Source: Rhizophlyctis rosea
Lineage: Eukaryota > Chytridiomycota > Chytridiomycetes > Rhizophlyctidales > Rhizophlyctidaceae
Length of the DNA: 64,000 nucleotides
Assembly (NCBI GenBank): GCA_027596075.1
Contig: JADGJC010000172.1
Location: forward strand, 20,207-84,206
Direction of reading: 5' to 3'
Shown here: piece after piece, positions 23,875 to 36,385 of the stretch
Layout: each line of letters starts with the position of its first letter
Position numbering within the stretch: position 1 is the stretch's first letter
Made by a program: the position numbers and the translations under genes
The notes under the pieces: generated by a model
Told to the model about the DNA's origin: nothing
Database searches by the model: none
What the model saw: only the letters and a program-made list of their open reading frames with translations

Positions 23875-26864
23875 ATGATCCTCCCGGCTGTGTCGGACGA
23901 CATCACCCTAGAGGTCTTGGCCAGTTACGGCCTGATCGGTGACGTCCTCATCGCACCAAAAGACTTATCACCACAAAACATATCCTCTCTTACGAACGTC
24001 GCTCTCGCATGGGTGCAACTGCCAGAGGAAACCACTTCCATCGACACCGCAGTCGCCATACTTGACGCCGGTGCCTCGAAGATCGTCCTCTCCCTCGCCC
24101 ACGTATCCTCTTACCCACCAACCGACGCCGCCTCAATCTTCCAACAATTGCCCGCCGACCGTCTAGTCCTCTCCCTCCCCTCCGCCCCACGCGCCGAGGT
24201 CTCAACACTGGTCACCCTCTACTCCCCCTTCGTATCCGCCCTCATCCTCAACACCCCCACCGACGATACCGCCTCCCTCACAGACCTCGCCAAAACCGCA
24301 AACGGCGTCCAATTAATCCTCACCACCACCACCGCCCCAACCACCACCCAAATCACCACCTTCCACAAATCCCACATAGACCTCCTAGTCCCCACCACCT
24401 TCCTCTCAATCGGCAAACAAGAAGGCAAACTAGACATCGCCGAAGCCTATGCCGCTTCCCTCAAAACTGATCGTCCGGACGGTTTGTTCCCGACTCTGGT
24501 AGTCGACGAACAGCATGTAGCCTTGGGTCTGTGCTATTCTTCCACTGAGAGCATATCAGAGTCCATCAGGACAAAGACTGGTGTCTATCAGTCCAGGGAG
24601 AGGGGTTTGTGGTACAAGGGTGCTACTTCGGGTGCTACTCAACAGCTTGTTGGCATTTCCGCTGATTGTGATGGTGATACCCTGAGATTTGTCGTCGTTC
24701 AGAAGGATCCTGGTGAGTTGCGCCTATGTGAGTGGGTGGGTGGGGTTGGGAGGCCACGCGCAGCGTGATGGTTGGGGAAGGTGTGCCGACGGCACTAGAT
24801 GGAGGGCCGTCAGCATGGTCTGGTGTGGTAGTGAGCGCAACTGAACTGACGGGGAGCGGAGCTGGCAAATTAGACTGGCGGCTAACACCTTACTTCAGGA
24901 TTCTGCCACTTGAACACGCGCACGTGCTTTGGCAAGGACAGCGGCATCACCGCTCTCGCCGCCACCCTCCAATCCCGCAAAGCCTCCGCCCCCGCCGGAT
25001 CCTACACCTCCCGCCTCTTCAACGACCCCGCACTCTTGCGCTCGAAGATCATGGAAGAAGCCGAGGAACTTTGCGACGCCACCACAAAGGAGGACGTAGC
25101 ATGGGAATGTGCAGATTTGATCTACTTCGCTCTAACCAAGTGCACGGCTGCGGGCGTCACATTAGCGGACATTGAGAAGAACTTGAACAAGAAGGCCAAG
25201 AAGATCACGCGGAGGAAGGGAGATGCTAAGCCCAAGTGGGAGGCTAAGGCTGTTAACGGAACCGAGGCGAAGGCTCGTGCTCCGGCCGCAGCCCCGGCGC
25301 CGGCCCCCGCCCCCGTAACAGAAAAGAAAGAAATCAAAATGAAATGCTACGACTACGCCACCACCACCCCCCAACAACGCACCGCCCTCCTCCAACGCCC
25401 CATCATCAAAACGGACGAAATATTTGCCCGCGTGCGCCCCATCATGGAAGAAGTCCGCACCAACGGTGACGCCGGCGTCATCTCCCTCACAGAGAAATTC
25501 GACCGCGTCAAGCTTAGTTCCACCGTCATTTCCGCGCCGTTCGACCCTGCCACTTACGCCATCGATGATAATGTCCGAAAGGCAATTGACATAGCTTACG
25601 ACAACATCTACAAATTCCACGACGCACAACTATCCCGCGAACCCCTTGTAGTCGAAACCATGCCCGGGGTAACATGCACCCGCTTCTTCCGCCCTATCGA
25701 AAAAGTCGGGCTTTACGTCCCAGGTGGCACGGCTGTACTTCCCTCCACGACTCTTATGCTCGGTATTCCCGCTAGAGTAGCCGGGTGTAAGGAGATTGTT
25801 ATTGCGTCACCGCCAAGGAAAGACGGGACGCCCGTTCCGGAGGTGATGTATGTTGCGCATAAGTTGGGTGCGACGAAGGTTTTGCTTGCGGGGGGTGCGC
25901 AGGCGGTTGCGGCTATGGCGTATGGGACGGAAACGTGTCCAAAGGTGGATAAGATTTGTGGGCCGGGGAATCAGTATGTTACGGCGGCGAAGATGGTTGC
26001 CACGGTGAGTATGAGTTTTTTTTTTGTTTTCGATTTGGGCGAAGAGGGCTCTTTGTGGATGCTCAAAACGGGGAGGGCGGTTGGAATACTATTTATGAGC
26101 CTTACCACTGTGTGTGAATTGGAACGGCCTTTTCTGACAACCGACCCAACTCCCCACAGGCCGACAGCTCCGCCATGATATCCATCGACATGCCCGCCGG
26201 CCCGTCCGAACTCCTTGTCATAGCCGACTCAACCTGCAACCCGGCCTATGTCGCCTCCGACCTCCTCTCTCAAGCCGAACACGGCGTCGACTCCCAAGTC
26301 GTCCTCTTAGCCGTCAACCTCACGGCTGCTGAACTTGCCGCTATTGAAAAGGAAGTGGCTGTCCAAGGGGCGGCGTTGCCGAGGAGTGATATTGTACGAG
26401 AGAGTATTCCGAAGAGTTTCATTTTGAACGTGAAGGATTTGGAGGAGGCGATGGAGTTCAGTAATGCGTATGCGCCGGAGCATTTGATTCTTCACACCGA
26501 GTACGCCGAGGGGCTTGTTGATGAAGTCGATAACGCCGGCTCCGTATTCGTCGGACAGTGGTCTCCCGAAAGGTAATACTCCCTTCCTTCCCTCTCCCCC
26601 CTCTATGTCTTTCCCCTCACACTCCCCTCCCTTAGTTGCGGTGACTACGCCTCCGGCACGAACCACACCCTCCCAACATACGGGTACGCGCGGATGTACA
26701 GCGGTGTGAACACACTTACCTTCGTGAAGCATATTACGAGTCAGAAGTTGACGAGGGAGGGATTGGATCGGTTGGGGGATACGGTTACTACTTTGGCGGA
26801 GATTGAGGGGTTGGAGGCGCATAGGAATGCGGTGGCTATTAGGTTGAGGGATATTAGGGCATGA
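23875..26864 (+). CDS. HIS4: Trifunctional histidine biosynthesis protein HIS4
   Basis: Catalyses steps 2, 3, 9 and 10 of histidine synthesis. Exons 23875-24712, 24899-26004, 26160-26572 and 26636-26864 join in frame to 861 residues (yeast 799). Order: N-terminal region 1-200; phosphoribosyl-AMP cyclohydrolase about 203-290 ([13 protein letters not shown], Cys282/Cys289 as likely zinc ligands); phosphoribosyl-ATP pyrophosphatase about 294-386 (MEEAEEL); an Ala/Pro linker 387-427 (APAPAPAP); histidinol dehydrogenase 428-861 ([51 protein letters not shown]). Intron 1 has branch GCTAAC. The last intron splits the codon before [10 protein letters not shown]. Cytosolic. A Gcn4-type site lies upstream, and a decayed copy of the 3' exon lies about 3 kb downstream. 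Confidence 0.97.
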
Positions 26865-29609
26865 AGGGAATCAGCAGCAATGGGGGGGAGAGGGGTAGAT
26901 GTCTTCAGGTGTAGGGGTCGTAGAGTGATGGTGTGTATGTATTATAATGTGATTCAATGTACTCATGAACTGCGTACTTGGAGTGATGCCAAGTTCCTGC
27001 CACTTGGTTTTCTTTTGTCCAGGTAACATCGTTGATCATTGACTGCTTGTCGTCAATGTTGATGTGTAGCGATGGCGAGTCTTCGTGCCCCAAAGTCTTG
27101 TACACTTGTGCTGAATATGCGTTAGCTCGGGGGTTGTGAGGCATGTGCTGGTATGCGTTTACCATTTTTTGCATATTTCCTCGGCTTCTTTGAGTTTATT
27201 CAACTGCGAACAAATGGAGAGTTTGATATCAGCGAGAGTGAGTTGCGGGTCAGTAAGCCTTTTTCCAGAGCCCCTCTTCCAACATCTGAGCTAGTTTTGT
27301 AGGAATGATCTGTAATGTGGTATCCGATTGCCAACCACGACGCACCATGATAGCGTATAGAGCATCTGAGCGGTTACTGTCTGTTTTTTTTGTTTTTTTG
27401 TTTTTTTGGCACTTTAGCAAGCGTTTGGTGTTCACAAATTCAGTATCTCCGAAACAGTATGTGAGCTCAGGCACACCATGATGGGTAGAGCAAAAATGAA
27501 GGTTGCGGACAATGGCCCATCTGTCTTGTGGTCGAGTTGTAGTACCGCAAGCACAGAAATGAAGCCTCATACCCTTGTCCACTTTGTATTGATCGTGAAG
27601 CCATTCTGCATCTCCATAACAAGTCGCTGGCATCCGTTTTTTTCAGGCAGCATAATGGCGAACTTTTTTCATGACCACATAATTTGGCAAGTTGTCTCGA
27701 ATTCGAAGTACGACTTCAATGCTGCGTGGGATGGAGAGCAGGAGGATATTACTTTTTTTGGTTCTCTTTTGGTCGAGTTCCGCAGAATGGCGCACCAAGG
27801 CATTCGCTATCCAGTACAGCAACCTTAAAAGGGTACGAAAAAACACAAGTACATACCTTAATGAGAACGTAGGATGGGATCACCAGGTTAGGTATTGATG
27901 CCATGTCACTACTTTGGGATTCTGAATGCCACCGATATTTCCTTTTGGAACCTTGGGACGCTGCACAAGTGCCTGGACGGAAATACGTGTGGAGAAGAGC
28001 TGCCGATCAACATTAGCTTGCAGTATCAGTATTGCGAGCATATTAGACTTGACCAAAGGAGCAGTCAACTCGCCAGTGAGTTCATCTCGCAAAGAAGACC
28101 ACTTTCATAGCCGGGCACGCTTTACTAGGAGGGTTGACCGAGTCATCGACTGCGATTCTTCCATACCACCTGGGCGAAGATGGTAAACTTCTTTTTTGTG
28201 TGTTCGTGACTAATCAATGTGGATACATTGTCACCTAGTCTCCTTTGGCAGAGTTATCAGTATCACCAAAAGCGCTGAGGATCCAAAAATGGAGAGAAGG
28301 AGGACGATGTCGTTCTTGCGTTCGTAGTGCGCAAGATAGATCAGCGCTGCCTCATTCGGCATAACAGTCGTCGACTTGTAACTGGCGCTTTCATTTTGGA
28401 ATCAAAAGTGCAATGTTAGGTGGGTGGTGATTGGAACGGGATGCTCGAAAAATGCGCATCGTTCACATCAAAGTATGACTTGGGTCAGGTCTGCTCTATC
28501 ACGTGATCGTCGTAGATAGGGTGGTAGAGGGTTCTTTGCTCGTTTCAATTGATTTATTTTTCTTCCTTTGATCACTTTATTTACTTTTCCAATTGCTTTT
28601 AGCAGAAGTGGTAAGAGATTTTCAGAAAGGTGAATGTCAAACGACTCTCATCACGAATGCGTCATAAGGCCCATGGTGAGAACACTGAGAAGTTGGAAAC
28701 TCAGAAACATGCACTGAATGACCCATCGTCTCATTAAACTATCTCAAAACTGAGATCTTCCAAGCCATTCTTAGGTCATACACACTGTTGGAATTGTTCT
28801 TTCTTGTTATCATGGCATGGTCATTGCCCCCTGCTCCATTCGAGATGGACCGGCATGAATAGACGCCGCATGTCTTCGGTATTCGTTCTAAGTAAATGCC
28901 TGGAACCGTGGACATTCCGTGCACCATCTGAGCTCCGAAGTGTACAACCAGAAGATCAAAGACCATAAAGTCCTTCAAATTTCGTAAAGATGAGAAAAAA
29001 AATAGACAATGATACTTGCCCGGCACAATGAGCATCGAGTTATCGAACTTTACTCACAAGAACGCGCTTCCTTTAATGGTCCGCTATTTTATGCGTTGAG
29101 ATGATCTCTCTGTATCTGGGACGAGTGCAAAGTGTTCCATTCTCGCATTCAGAGTCACGATGCTATTTACCTCTGAGTGAGTCATATTTCGGCGTGCAAG
29201 AAAGAAAATTCATGAGGCCAGAGTACGAGGAATATATACACTTGGAACTGCGCCGACTGAGGAGGATGGCGACGCATTCCTTCCCATTGGCGGGAGCGTT
29301 TCGCCCGCCCCCATCTCCAAATTCGCTATTCCTCCGGTTGTTCTCTGAGCCGGTTGTCCTGGGCAACAGTGAATGTATCGCACATCACAATGATGGGAGT
29401 GAATTCAAAGTCAGGATGCAGAGGCTAAAAAGAACTAGAGGGGATGAAAGAGGAGATGGCGACAACCGGACGTGATCCTCTGCGTGATGACCGGGGTGCT
29501 GTCTACGCCAATGCTCTAAGAGGATCATGACCCCATCGAACTCCAATTTCGGTTGGGGTTTCACCGCGAGAGGGGAGTAGCGCGGATGTGGGATCTACTA
29601 GATCAATCA
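26865..29609. other. Intergenic, no firm gene
   Basis: About 2.7 kb. The minus strand from 27846 to 27250 is open apart from one TGA at about 27643, nearly 200 codons, with two Cys-containing segments (CYGDAEWLHDQYK, CFGDTEFVNTKRLLKC). It is only a weak candidate. A T-rich run (T8GT7GT7) lies at 27383-27407. Nothing else stands out. Confidence 0.5.
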
Positions 29610-29967
29610 GTCCATCCATTATACCAGCGCAACACCATACTCCAATTGCGTTCAGGAGTGTTTTTGTAGAGCGGTGCAGTCTCGAAAGTGAAATCGCTCA
29701 AGTGTCGTACCTTTCAAATTCCCACGTCACTTATGCCAGTTCCCGTCCTTCCCTCACTTGTTGGACTATGCCTCCGGCACGAACTACACGTTAACAACCT
29801 GCGGGGTACACCCGGATGTACAGCGGGGCGAAGATGTTGATGTTTGCATCCCTCAAGTTGAGGGAGGGGTTGGATCGGTTGGGAGTACGGTCACTATGTG
29901 GGCGGAAATTGAGGGCTGGGGGGAATAGGAATCCGGTTGCGATTCGGTTGAGGGTATTAGGGCGTAA
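29610..29967 (+). pseudogene. Decayed copy of HIS4 3' end
   Basis: From 29761 to 29967 the DNA follows the last HIS4 exon closely: GCCTCCGGCACGAAC, CGGATGTACAGCGG, TTGGATCGGTTGGG and GAATCCGGTTGCGATT match in order. There are several indels, and a TAA stands where HIS4 ends in TGA. Before 29761, pyrimidine-rich sequence corresponds to the HIS4 intron 3 tail, and 29610-29690 weakly matches exon 3 (RSVFVERCSLES against [12 protein letters not shown]). Retained intron sequence points to DNA duplication rather than retrotransposition. The orientation matches the parent, with frameshifts throughout, so it cannot encode histidinol dehydrogenase. Confidence 0.85.
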
Positions 29968-31840
29968 GGAGATGCTTAGAGTTGTGTTTACGTGTCGTTA
30001 TAAGAATTTGATGTCCGTGTTTCATGATTCCTGGCACATGCATTGATGAAAATGGTTTCCGTTGAGACTTCCTTTTTGGTTCCTTTCCTTTGAATCATCG
30101 GGATCGAGTAAAGAACTTCGGGAGCGCTTCGTCTTTTTGATCGTTTCTGGAGTGATATCTGAGCTCCGGCGACACCGACAGGACAACTTTCACCATTCAA
30201 CCAGATGGCATCAAATGATCGGGCCAAATGTGACTTCGCATTCGACCAGCCTGCTTCAAATTGGTCTCCCCTCATTTGGAGTGCAATGAAATATGTTTAC
30301 GGCTTCATACTTTTTTTCCTCTTCCGTTCGGCTCACTTCCTCTCACTCAGACCGAGGGCAATTCAACACGGCGGTTGTTCCGTATCTGTGGCTTTAAAAA
30401 AAGGCACAAAAGAAAAGGACTGCCCGCATACACAAAAACAGAGTGATTCAAAGGTGGGAATCCTGGGCTGAACATTGTTTGTCCGTGAGCATGGGGGGAT
30501 ATCCTTCTGCAGTGCTGATAGGTTTACATTTGGAATTAAAATGGATATCATCAAATCAGAACTGTTGTTCAAATTGCAGCATCAAGTGGAATCCACCTAG
30601 AAAACTCACGAATGAAGTATCCCGAAGATCGGACTTTCATTCGCATTCGCGGTTTGAGGCGTTGGTTTGCTTTTCGGTGCTATCACAGACATTGATCGAC
30701 CCACTCTCCAAATTGCATGGAGGAGCACAAATTGTCCCTTGCCGTGCCCCAAGTGGCAGGCTAGAGTGGAACATCACGACACCCAGTAGTTCAAATCCGA
30801 CGCATATCTGAGGGGACATGATGTGTTCGATTGGTGGTGACAATGAAGTCCAATGTCTCCATGAGGCTGATATGGCATTTTCTTCATCTGTAAACCGTCA
30901 CCATAAAATTGAAGGTGGGCATGAGGTGCAAGACCTTGCCGTATTGTTGTCTTGGGCGATTTGCTTATGTGTGAGCCGATAAAAGTGCACAGTTTGGACA
31001 CAAATATCTCGACATGCGACGGGAATGGGTGACATCCGTAACCTTTTGGAACCATAAATCTATGCGGGAGCCAACTTGGAACAGTCATGAAGTCAATAGT
31101 GAGCTTTATGATTTATGTTATGTTTCTATGTATGCAAGGGGTTTTGGATGTCACCCAATGCCTGTGCGTCATAAATTGAACGCATTTTGAGATGAATCCA
31201 CTGTGCGCAATGGTCCAATTCGATCGAAGGACGTGAGGCACATACTTTTTTTTCCAACCTGCTACGGAACCGAGCAGGCTGTTGAGCGTGCGGTCAGCCA
31301 TTTGTCGATGGTCACGGATTCCCCAAAAATTCTTACTTTTTGCAACCATGGATGCCGCTGAAAATGGATATTGGTTATGCGTGTTTTCCCGTGTCCGTCA
31401 GATCATTTTCTTTAAATGTTGTGTAATAAAGACAAGGAGGTTTTCCGTCTGCACTACTTGCACTCTTATAGATAGATCCATAGGCGGAATTATCTCCTTG
31501 AGAGAGTGCATTGAGGCTGCGTCGTTCCCGTTCGACGAGTTTGTGTAAATCAACTGTTTCGTTCCTATACATTCTCGAGAAGAAGAACCGTGCGGTTCAT
31601 AATGGCTGTGATTCACAATTGCTGATTTCAAGTCTTTCATCGACCAAATCAATACCAAAGATCCCCCAAATTGTGTGATAGCTTTGTTCACTGCTTCTGC
31701 CGAAGAACTTCATCCGTGCAGCATTGGTCGTGACATTGGAGCAAGCAATTTGACGGGAGAAAACCAAAGAGTATCGCAAGCAACTTCCAATGTGTTGGGA
31801 GAAGACGTTTACAACTTGGACCTCTAATGGCACACTTTGA
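29968..31840. other. Intergenic, no supported gene
   Basis: About 1.9 kb of overlapping short frames on both strands. The minus-strand frame at 31597-31860 begins inside the 3' exon of the MDR gene and is probably its 3' UTR. No repeats were seen. Confidence 0.55.
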
Positions 31841-33187
31841 TCACAACTTAACAACAAGCTTCTCCCCACTAACCCTCCCCGCAGCACTCTCCTCCAACGC
31901 CGTCTTCACACCCTCCTCCAACCCCCCCTCAACAACCCTAACCCTATTCGGCTTCAACCAGCCCTCCTCCAACCCCGGCAACACCAGCTCCCTAATCAAC
32001 TCTCCCGCCCTCCCTCTATTCTCCGCCGTCCCCGCCGGAAACGTGCGGTACGGAATATCCGGATCCGGTTGAGGCGCGAAGACAATAGAAAGAATAAGGG
32101 ACGAAGGATTCTTACGTGTGACGAGGGGCGTGAGAGAAAGGGCTGCTTCACCGACGGTGTCGAGAACGTAGGAAAGGGAGTTGTTTGTAATGGTGTTGAT
32201 TTGCGCAGCTTGGGTTTCGAGAGGGAGGGTGTAGTCGATTGTGTGGTGGGCGCCGAGGGATTTCAGGTACTAAAGGCGACATGGTTTGATTAGTCAAAGC
32301 ATACACAGCCGACATGATCCCAACCTACCTCTGCATTCTTTTTACTGACGGTGACAATCACCGTCAACCCGGCTCTAGCTGCCAGTTGTGTGACGATCAA
32401 TCCAACGGAAGACGCACCGCCGAGAATAAGGAGAAAAGTTCCACTGTTGCCGGTGGTGGGGAATCCGAAACCGCTTGGGGTGAAAAGGTCCTCAACAGCT
32501 GTGTCGGCTGCAACGCCAAGGGAGGCGGCTTCTTCGAAGGTGATTGATTTGGGTTTCTGGGGGCGAGTTATTTGTCAATAAGGATACACTTGATACGCTG
32601 ACACATTGGCGATGAGCAAGAATGTCGAGAATTCAGGAAGAGACCATTTTTTGCATGACCAAGTTCAAGATGAATGCAGCAAATTACCCAATCGACTCGC
32701 TCAAGCTTCGCTCAAGTTCAGTTGAAACTTATCCAAGTCTCTCAAGCCAGCCATCATCACGTCAATCCAACTCACCTTGAACACTCGCCCAGCCGGCGGT
32801 GCAATATACTCCGCGAACGAACCCACTTCTCCCGGTGCGATCGGATAAGCCAAGCCCCACACCTCATCACCCACTGTAAATTCTTCCTTCGCAGCATCAT
32901 CCACTTCCACCACTGTGCCACTGGCGTCGATACCCGGTACAAAAGGCCATTGCGGAACAAAAAGGCCGTCCCGAGTCATTTTCCAATCTACCGGGCTAGA
33001 AGCATTCTAGAGGGTCAGTTTTCCAAACATTGTGATCGTGGAGATGAAACCGTTATACTGACTTGATAGCCACCGAATGGGTCTTGATGACCACGGAGCC
33101 TTTCGCAGGCTTCAGGATGGGAACATCAATGAGGTTGAGGTTTCCGGACACAGCTCCCGGTTTGGTAGCCTGAAGCGCCTTGGGCAT
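31841..33187 (-). CDS. MDR-family (quinone/enoyl reductase-like) oxidoreductase
   Basis: NAD(P)H-dependent medium-chain reductase; the substrate is unknown. Exons in transcript order are 33187-33059, 33006-32776, 32556-32329 and 32269-31841, all junctions phase 0, giving 338 residues. ATG at 33187. Exon 2 carries the GroES-like fold hallmarks SPVDWKM and PFVPGIDASGTVVEV, then VGDEVWGLAYP. Exon 3 carries ITFEEAASLGVAADTA and the Rossmann motif LILGGASSVG. The C-terminal exon starts YLKSLGAHHTIDY. The length is typical, and the zinc ligands of alcohol dehydrogenases are absent. Close fungal relatives include enoyl reductases acting beside polyketide synthases, but no such partner is here. It is divergent from the SAM-domain gene, 715 nt apart. 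Confidence 0.93.
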
Positions 33188-33902
33188 GTTGTTTTCGTTT
33201 GAGTGGTGTGGATGAGCTCGATTGAGAGAATCGCAACCTGGCGGGAATAAGGAACGCCATCAGATCAGCCGTGGAGCGCCCATATATGCTCCCTCCAGCA
33301 AGAGGTCATCGCCTTGGTGGGTGCCATTCATCCCATTCGGCGTGGAGCAGGATTTGAAATTGAAAGCGAGATGGCGACATCAGCAGGCGTACAAAGAGGT
33401 GCAAGGACACACTGCCGTGGCTCCGAAGTTCGGAGGACCCTGAAGTCGGAGGACCCTATGGATGAGGTAATCAGGTAATCTCAGATGTCAAGGTGGCAAT
33501 GTGACTGACAAACCGGTGAAAGGCACGGTGACTGACAATCAGCGGGAGACGTGCTACGCCACTGTCAACGGAACTTGGGCTGCAGCTGGAAGTAATGACT
33601 AGATCTCAAATCGTGGTACTACTACGCGTTATATTGATGGAGACCTTCTCGCTTGACAGAGGGCTGAAGCAGATATCGTTCGAACGTCGAGACGCTCCCA
33701 GCGCTTTAAAAGGGCTTCTCTTTGAGTGCATAGGTTCCTCCACAGTAACACAACCGCGCTGTGTGGTCAAAACTTCGGTTTGGACACAAACAGAACACAA
33801 AAACCAGCAGAAGGCAACAGCCTTATCGCGCCGACAAGTCCGACAGAATTTCTTCATTCCACATTCCTCAACTTTCGGATTTGTTTTCGAAGAGACGCAA
33901 AA
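33188..33902. promoter_or_regulatory. Divergent promoter region (MDR / SAM-membrane genes)
   Basis: 715 nt separating two gene starts that point apart, so it probably contains both promoters. CGGAGGACCCT occurs twice (33431-33441 and 33447-33457), followed by AGGTAATC twice. The open frames here are shadows. Confidence 0.5.
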
Positions 33903-35039
33903 ATGAACGACAAGGGAGAAATCTCGAATCTTCCTCCTTATAGTCCACAAACGTCCAACGCCGCACCAAGTTCCACAGTATTCTCGGGGACTCCCATACC
34001 AACCTTCACTTACTCTCCGGAGGCCGCACCTGCTCAAACCAACCCACGTACACATCTTCCAGTACCTTACCCAGCACCTGTTCCAAATCATTCTGTGGCA
34101 GTCTCGACCCATCACCCCGTCCCACTGCCCGCAGTTGTTGATGTTTCCCACATAGTTCACACCACACCCGTACCCCTCCCAATCGAAACAGCACCCTTTG
34201 ACCCCAAACGTACGGGTCATCACGCCCGCCATTTCTTTCGAGGCTTCTTCACTGCCTTCTTTCTCGGCCCCTTCGCGCTTCTCATCTTCTGCTGTGACTG
34301 CTGCAATAGGCAGTACACCTTCAAGAACCGCACCCACAAAGCCGAACCTTACTATCACATCTCTGCCTATCTCACCGGCGTCGGAGGATGGTGGATCTTC
34401 ACTTCGTTGATCCCCTTTGGTCTCATGATCAACGACTACCCTTACGGAGCCTATACCAAGGATTCGAGTGGGACTTGGACGTGGAAGGTAGTGCATTCAC
34501 CTTGTTTGCCTTACAGTGCTCTCATTCCTTGCGGAGTTATTCTCTTTCTTTCGGGAATTGTCACGTTTGTTGTTGCTAGGGTCTTTTGGAACCGGTATCA
34601 TATAGAATTCGCGGATGAGAAGACTGCAATAGCCTGTGACACTCCAATGACGTCTACGATGCATCCTGGTCTGCCCACCGCCCATGATCCGATGACCCCA
34701 TTCCAACCCTCATCCGTCACTCCGACCCAATCTTTGCCTATTGGCACCGACATTCACCCCGAACCGTCCCCTACACCCGCTCCCTTGCTATCCACACAAC
34801 CTCCACCGTTAGCTGCTCCAATCACGCCACACACCGCGCAAGTAGAATCCTGGTCCAAAGCCCAAGTCTCCTCCTGGCTCGAATCAAATGACCTTCCCGC
34901 CGTCGCTGGAGTATTCCGCCGTAACTCCATAGACGGGGCAGTGTTGATGCAACTTACGCAGGAAGAGATTGAGCGGATGGGCGTTAATGTTGGGAATGCC
35001 AAGAGGGTGATGATGAGGCGGGCGGCGTTGGTGGTGTAA
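33903..35039 (+). CDS. Membrane protein with C-terminal SAM domain
   Basis: A single exon of 378 residues. ATG 33903 is preceded by AAAA. A Pro-rich disordered tail covers about 1-105. Three likely membrane segments follow at about 114-131 (FFTAFFLGPFALLIFCC), 155-175 (YLTGVGGWWIFTSLIPFGLM) and 204-228 (YSALIPCGVILFLSGIVTFVV). Then comes a second Pro/Thr-rich linker and a SAM domain at about 314-375 (VESWSKAQVSSWLESNDL...FRRNSIDGAVLMQLTQEEIERMGV). The cysteine pair cluster after the first helix (CCDCC) suggests lipidation. SAM domains polymerise or bind other SAM partners, so a membrane scaffold is plausible. I do not recognise a named family. Confidence 0.88.
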   Translation: MNDKGEISNLPPYSPQTSNAAPSSTVFSGTPIPTFTYSPEAAPAQTNPRTHLPVPYPAPVPNHSVAVSTHHPVPLPAVVDVSHIVHTTPVPLPIETAPFDPKRTGHHARHFFRGFFTAFFLGPFALLIFCCDCCNRQYTFKNRTHKAEPYYHISAYLTGVGGWWIFTSLIPFGLMINDYPYGAYTKDSSGTWTWKVVHSPCLPYSALIPCGVILFLSGIVTFVVARVFWNRYHIEFADEKTAIACDTPMTSTMHPGLPTAHDPMTPFQPSSVTPTQSLPIGTDIHPEPSPTPAPLLSTQPPPLAAPITPHTAQVESWSKAQVSSWLESNDLPAVAGVFRRNSIDGAVLMQLTQEEIERMGVNVGNAKRVMMRRAALVV

Positions 35040-36385
35040 TCGTTGCGGCGGAATACTCTGGTATATACTGTGGAATATTTGAAATGCAAAATAGACTGTC
35101 CCGATATTGCAACTCCCGCTTCATTGCCGCCTCTTGCCAAAGTTTCCTTCAATGGCGTCTGACATGGAAAAGACATCGCCTTCAGCTAGTTGTCCATATT
35201 ATCCACAAATACGTAACTGTTCCTCAACGGTGACCTCGGCAACGGGATGACGATGCAAAAAGGGGAGCTTTCATTACTAAGCCAACACGTGCAGGTGTCG
35301 TGTTTCAACAACACAGCAGGAGGACAGCCAGCATGTTCCATAGATTTTGGTCGGTGCGACCATGGAACGAAACCTTCGTTATTAGCATTACGGCGCTCAT
35401 CATTCAAATCATTCGTGTACCTCCTTCCGTCGACTCGCGAATCCCGTTTCATAAGTGCGAGCTCATCTTCCATACCCCGCATCATTCAATCCCAATCGCC
35501 AGTCGCTCCCATACGGAAACGCAGAGTCAGTGAGTGTGCCAGGGGGAAAAAACTGGGATAGCGCATCTGCCACTACGCTGTCATGAGGAGGCTATATCAA
35601 TGGCGAAATAAGTTTCTGATGAGTTTTTGGCCCAGGTGGACGCGTTTGATTTCACCAAGCGCATTTGATTGTCCAGCGCCCCAACATTGATAGCGTAGTA
35701 AGGGCTGCGCTACCCCAGGTTTTCTCTTGCACATCGCCGTCTCAGGTTCAATCGCGATTGGCCCCTTCATTTCTCGATGTTCGTCTTCCGTCTTTTGCAA
35801 ACAATATTTTTTGCTTTGATGTCTGCCCATACGAATGTCGCTGAGCGTGGATACAACTGCCAGCAAGGCACAAATATGGACATTATTATAAGTGCAACCA
35901 ATTGCGGGCGGGAATAGTATCTCGTCAAAGATTTTCCATGCCAACATGGGTACCTGGCAGGAAAAAGAGAGAAGGATACGCGCACTGGAAATGAGTGGGA
36001 TAGAGAGAATGTAGACCTCCCACACAGAACTCTTGCCAACCATTCAACGTGCTATTGGACCATGCCCCACGCTGACAGCTGAGAAAGGCGTCGAGATTTT
36101 GTTCGCAACAAATCAAATCTGATCAAGACATGACCCTGTGTCAAAGCAAGCCAACTAGTATGCCCACTGAGCTGATCATGGGTGAGACTCCTTGCACTCC
36201 GCCACCTCATAAATTGAAATCTTGACGAGTTTCCCTTTTCCGCCAAATACATACTCGGAAAGTGTCCAGTATGGAAATGATGTTGGCAAGCGAGACCACA
36301 TCTCAGAGTCTTGGTCTTGTAGAGTCTATTGTTATAGTCGTACTCAATCTATCTGCAAACGTTGACGATGTCTTTCCCCACCACC
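35040..36385. other. Intergenic, no supported gene
   Basis: 1.3 kb between two convergent genes (SAM-membrane plus, cutinase minus). Only overlapping short frames are present, with no repeat or motif. Confidence 0.6.

Noticed and set aside
33606..34496. 296-codon minus-strand frame opposite the SAM-membrane gene
   Set aside because: The plus strand has an ATG, membrane helices and a SAM domain; the minus frame is its shadow.
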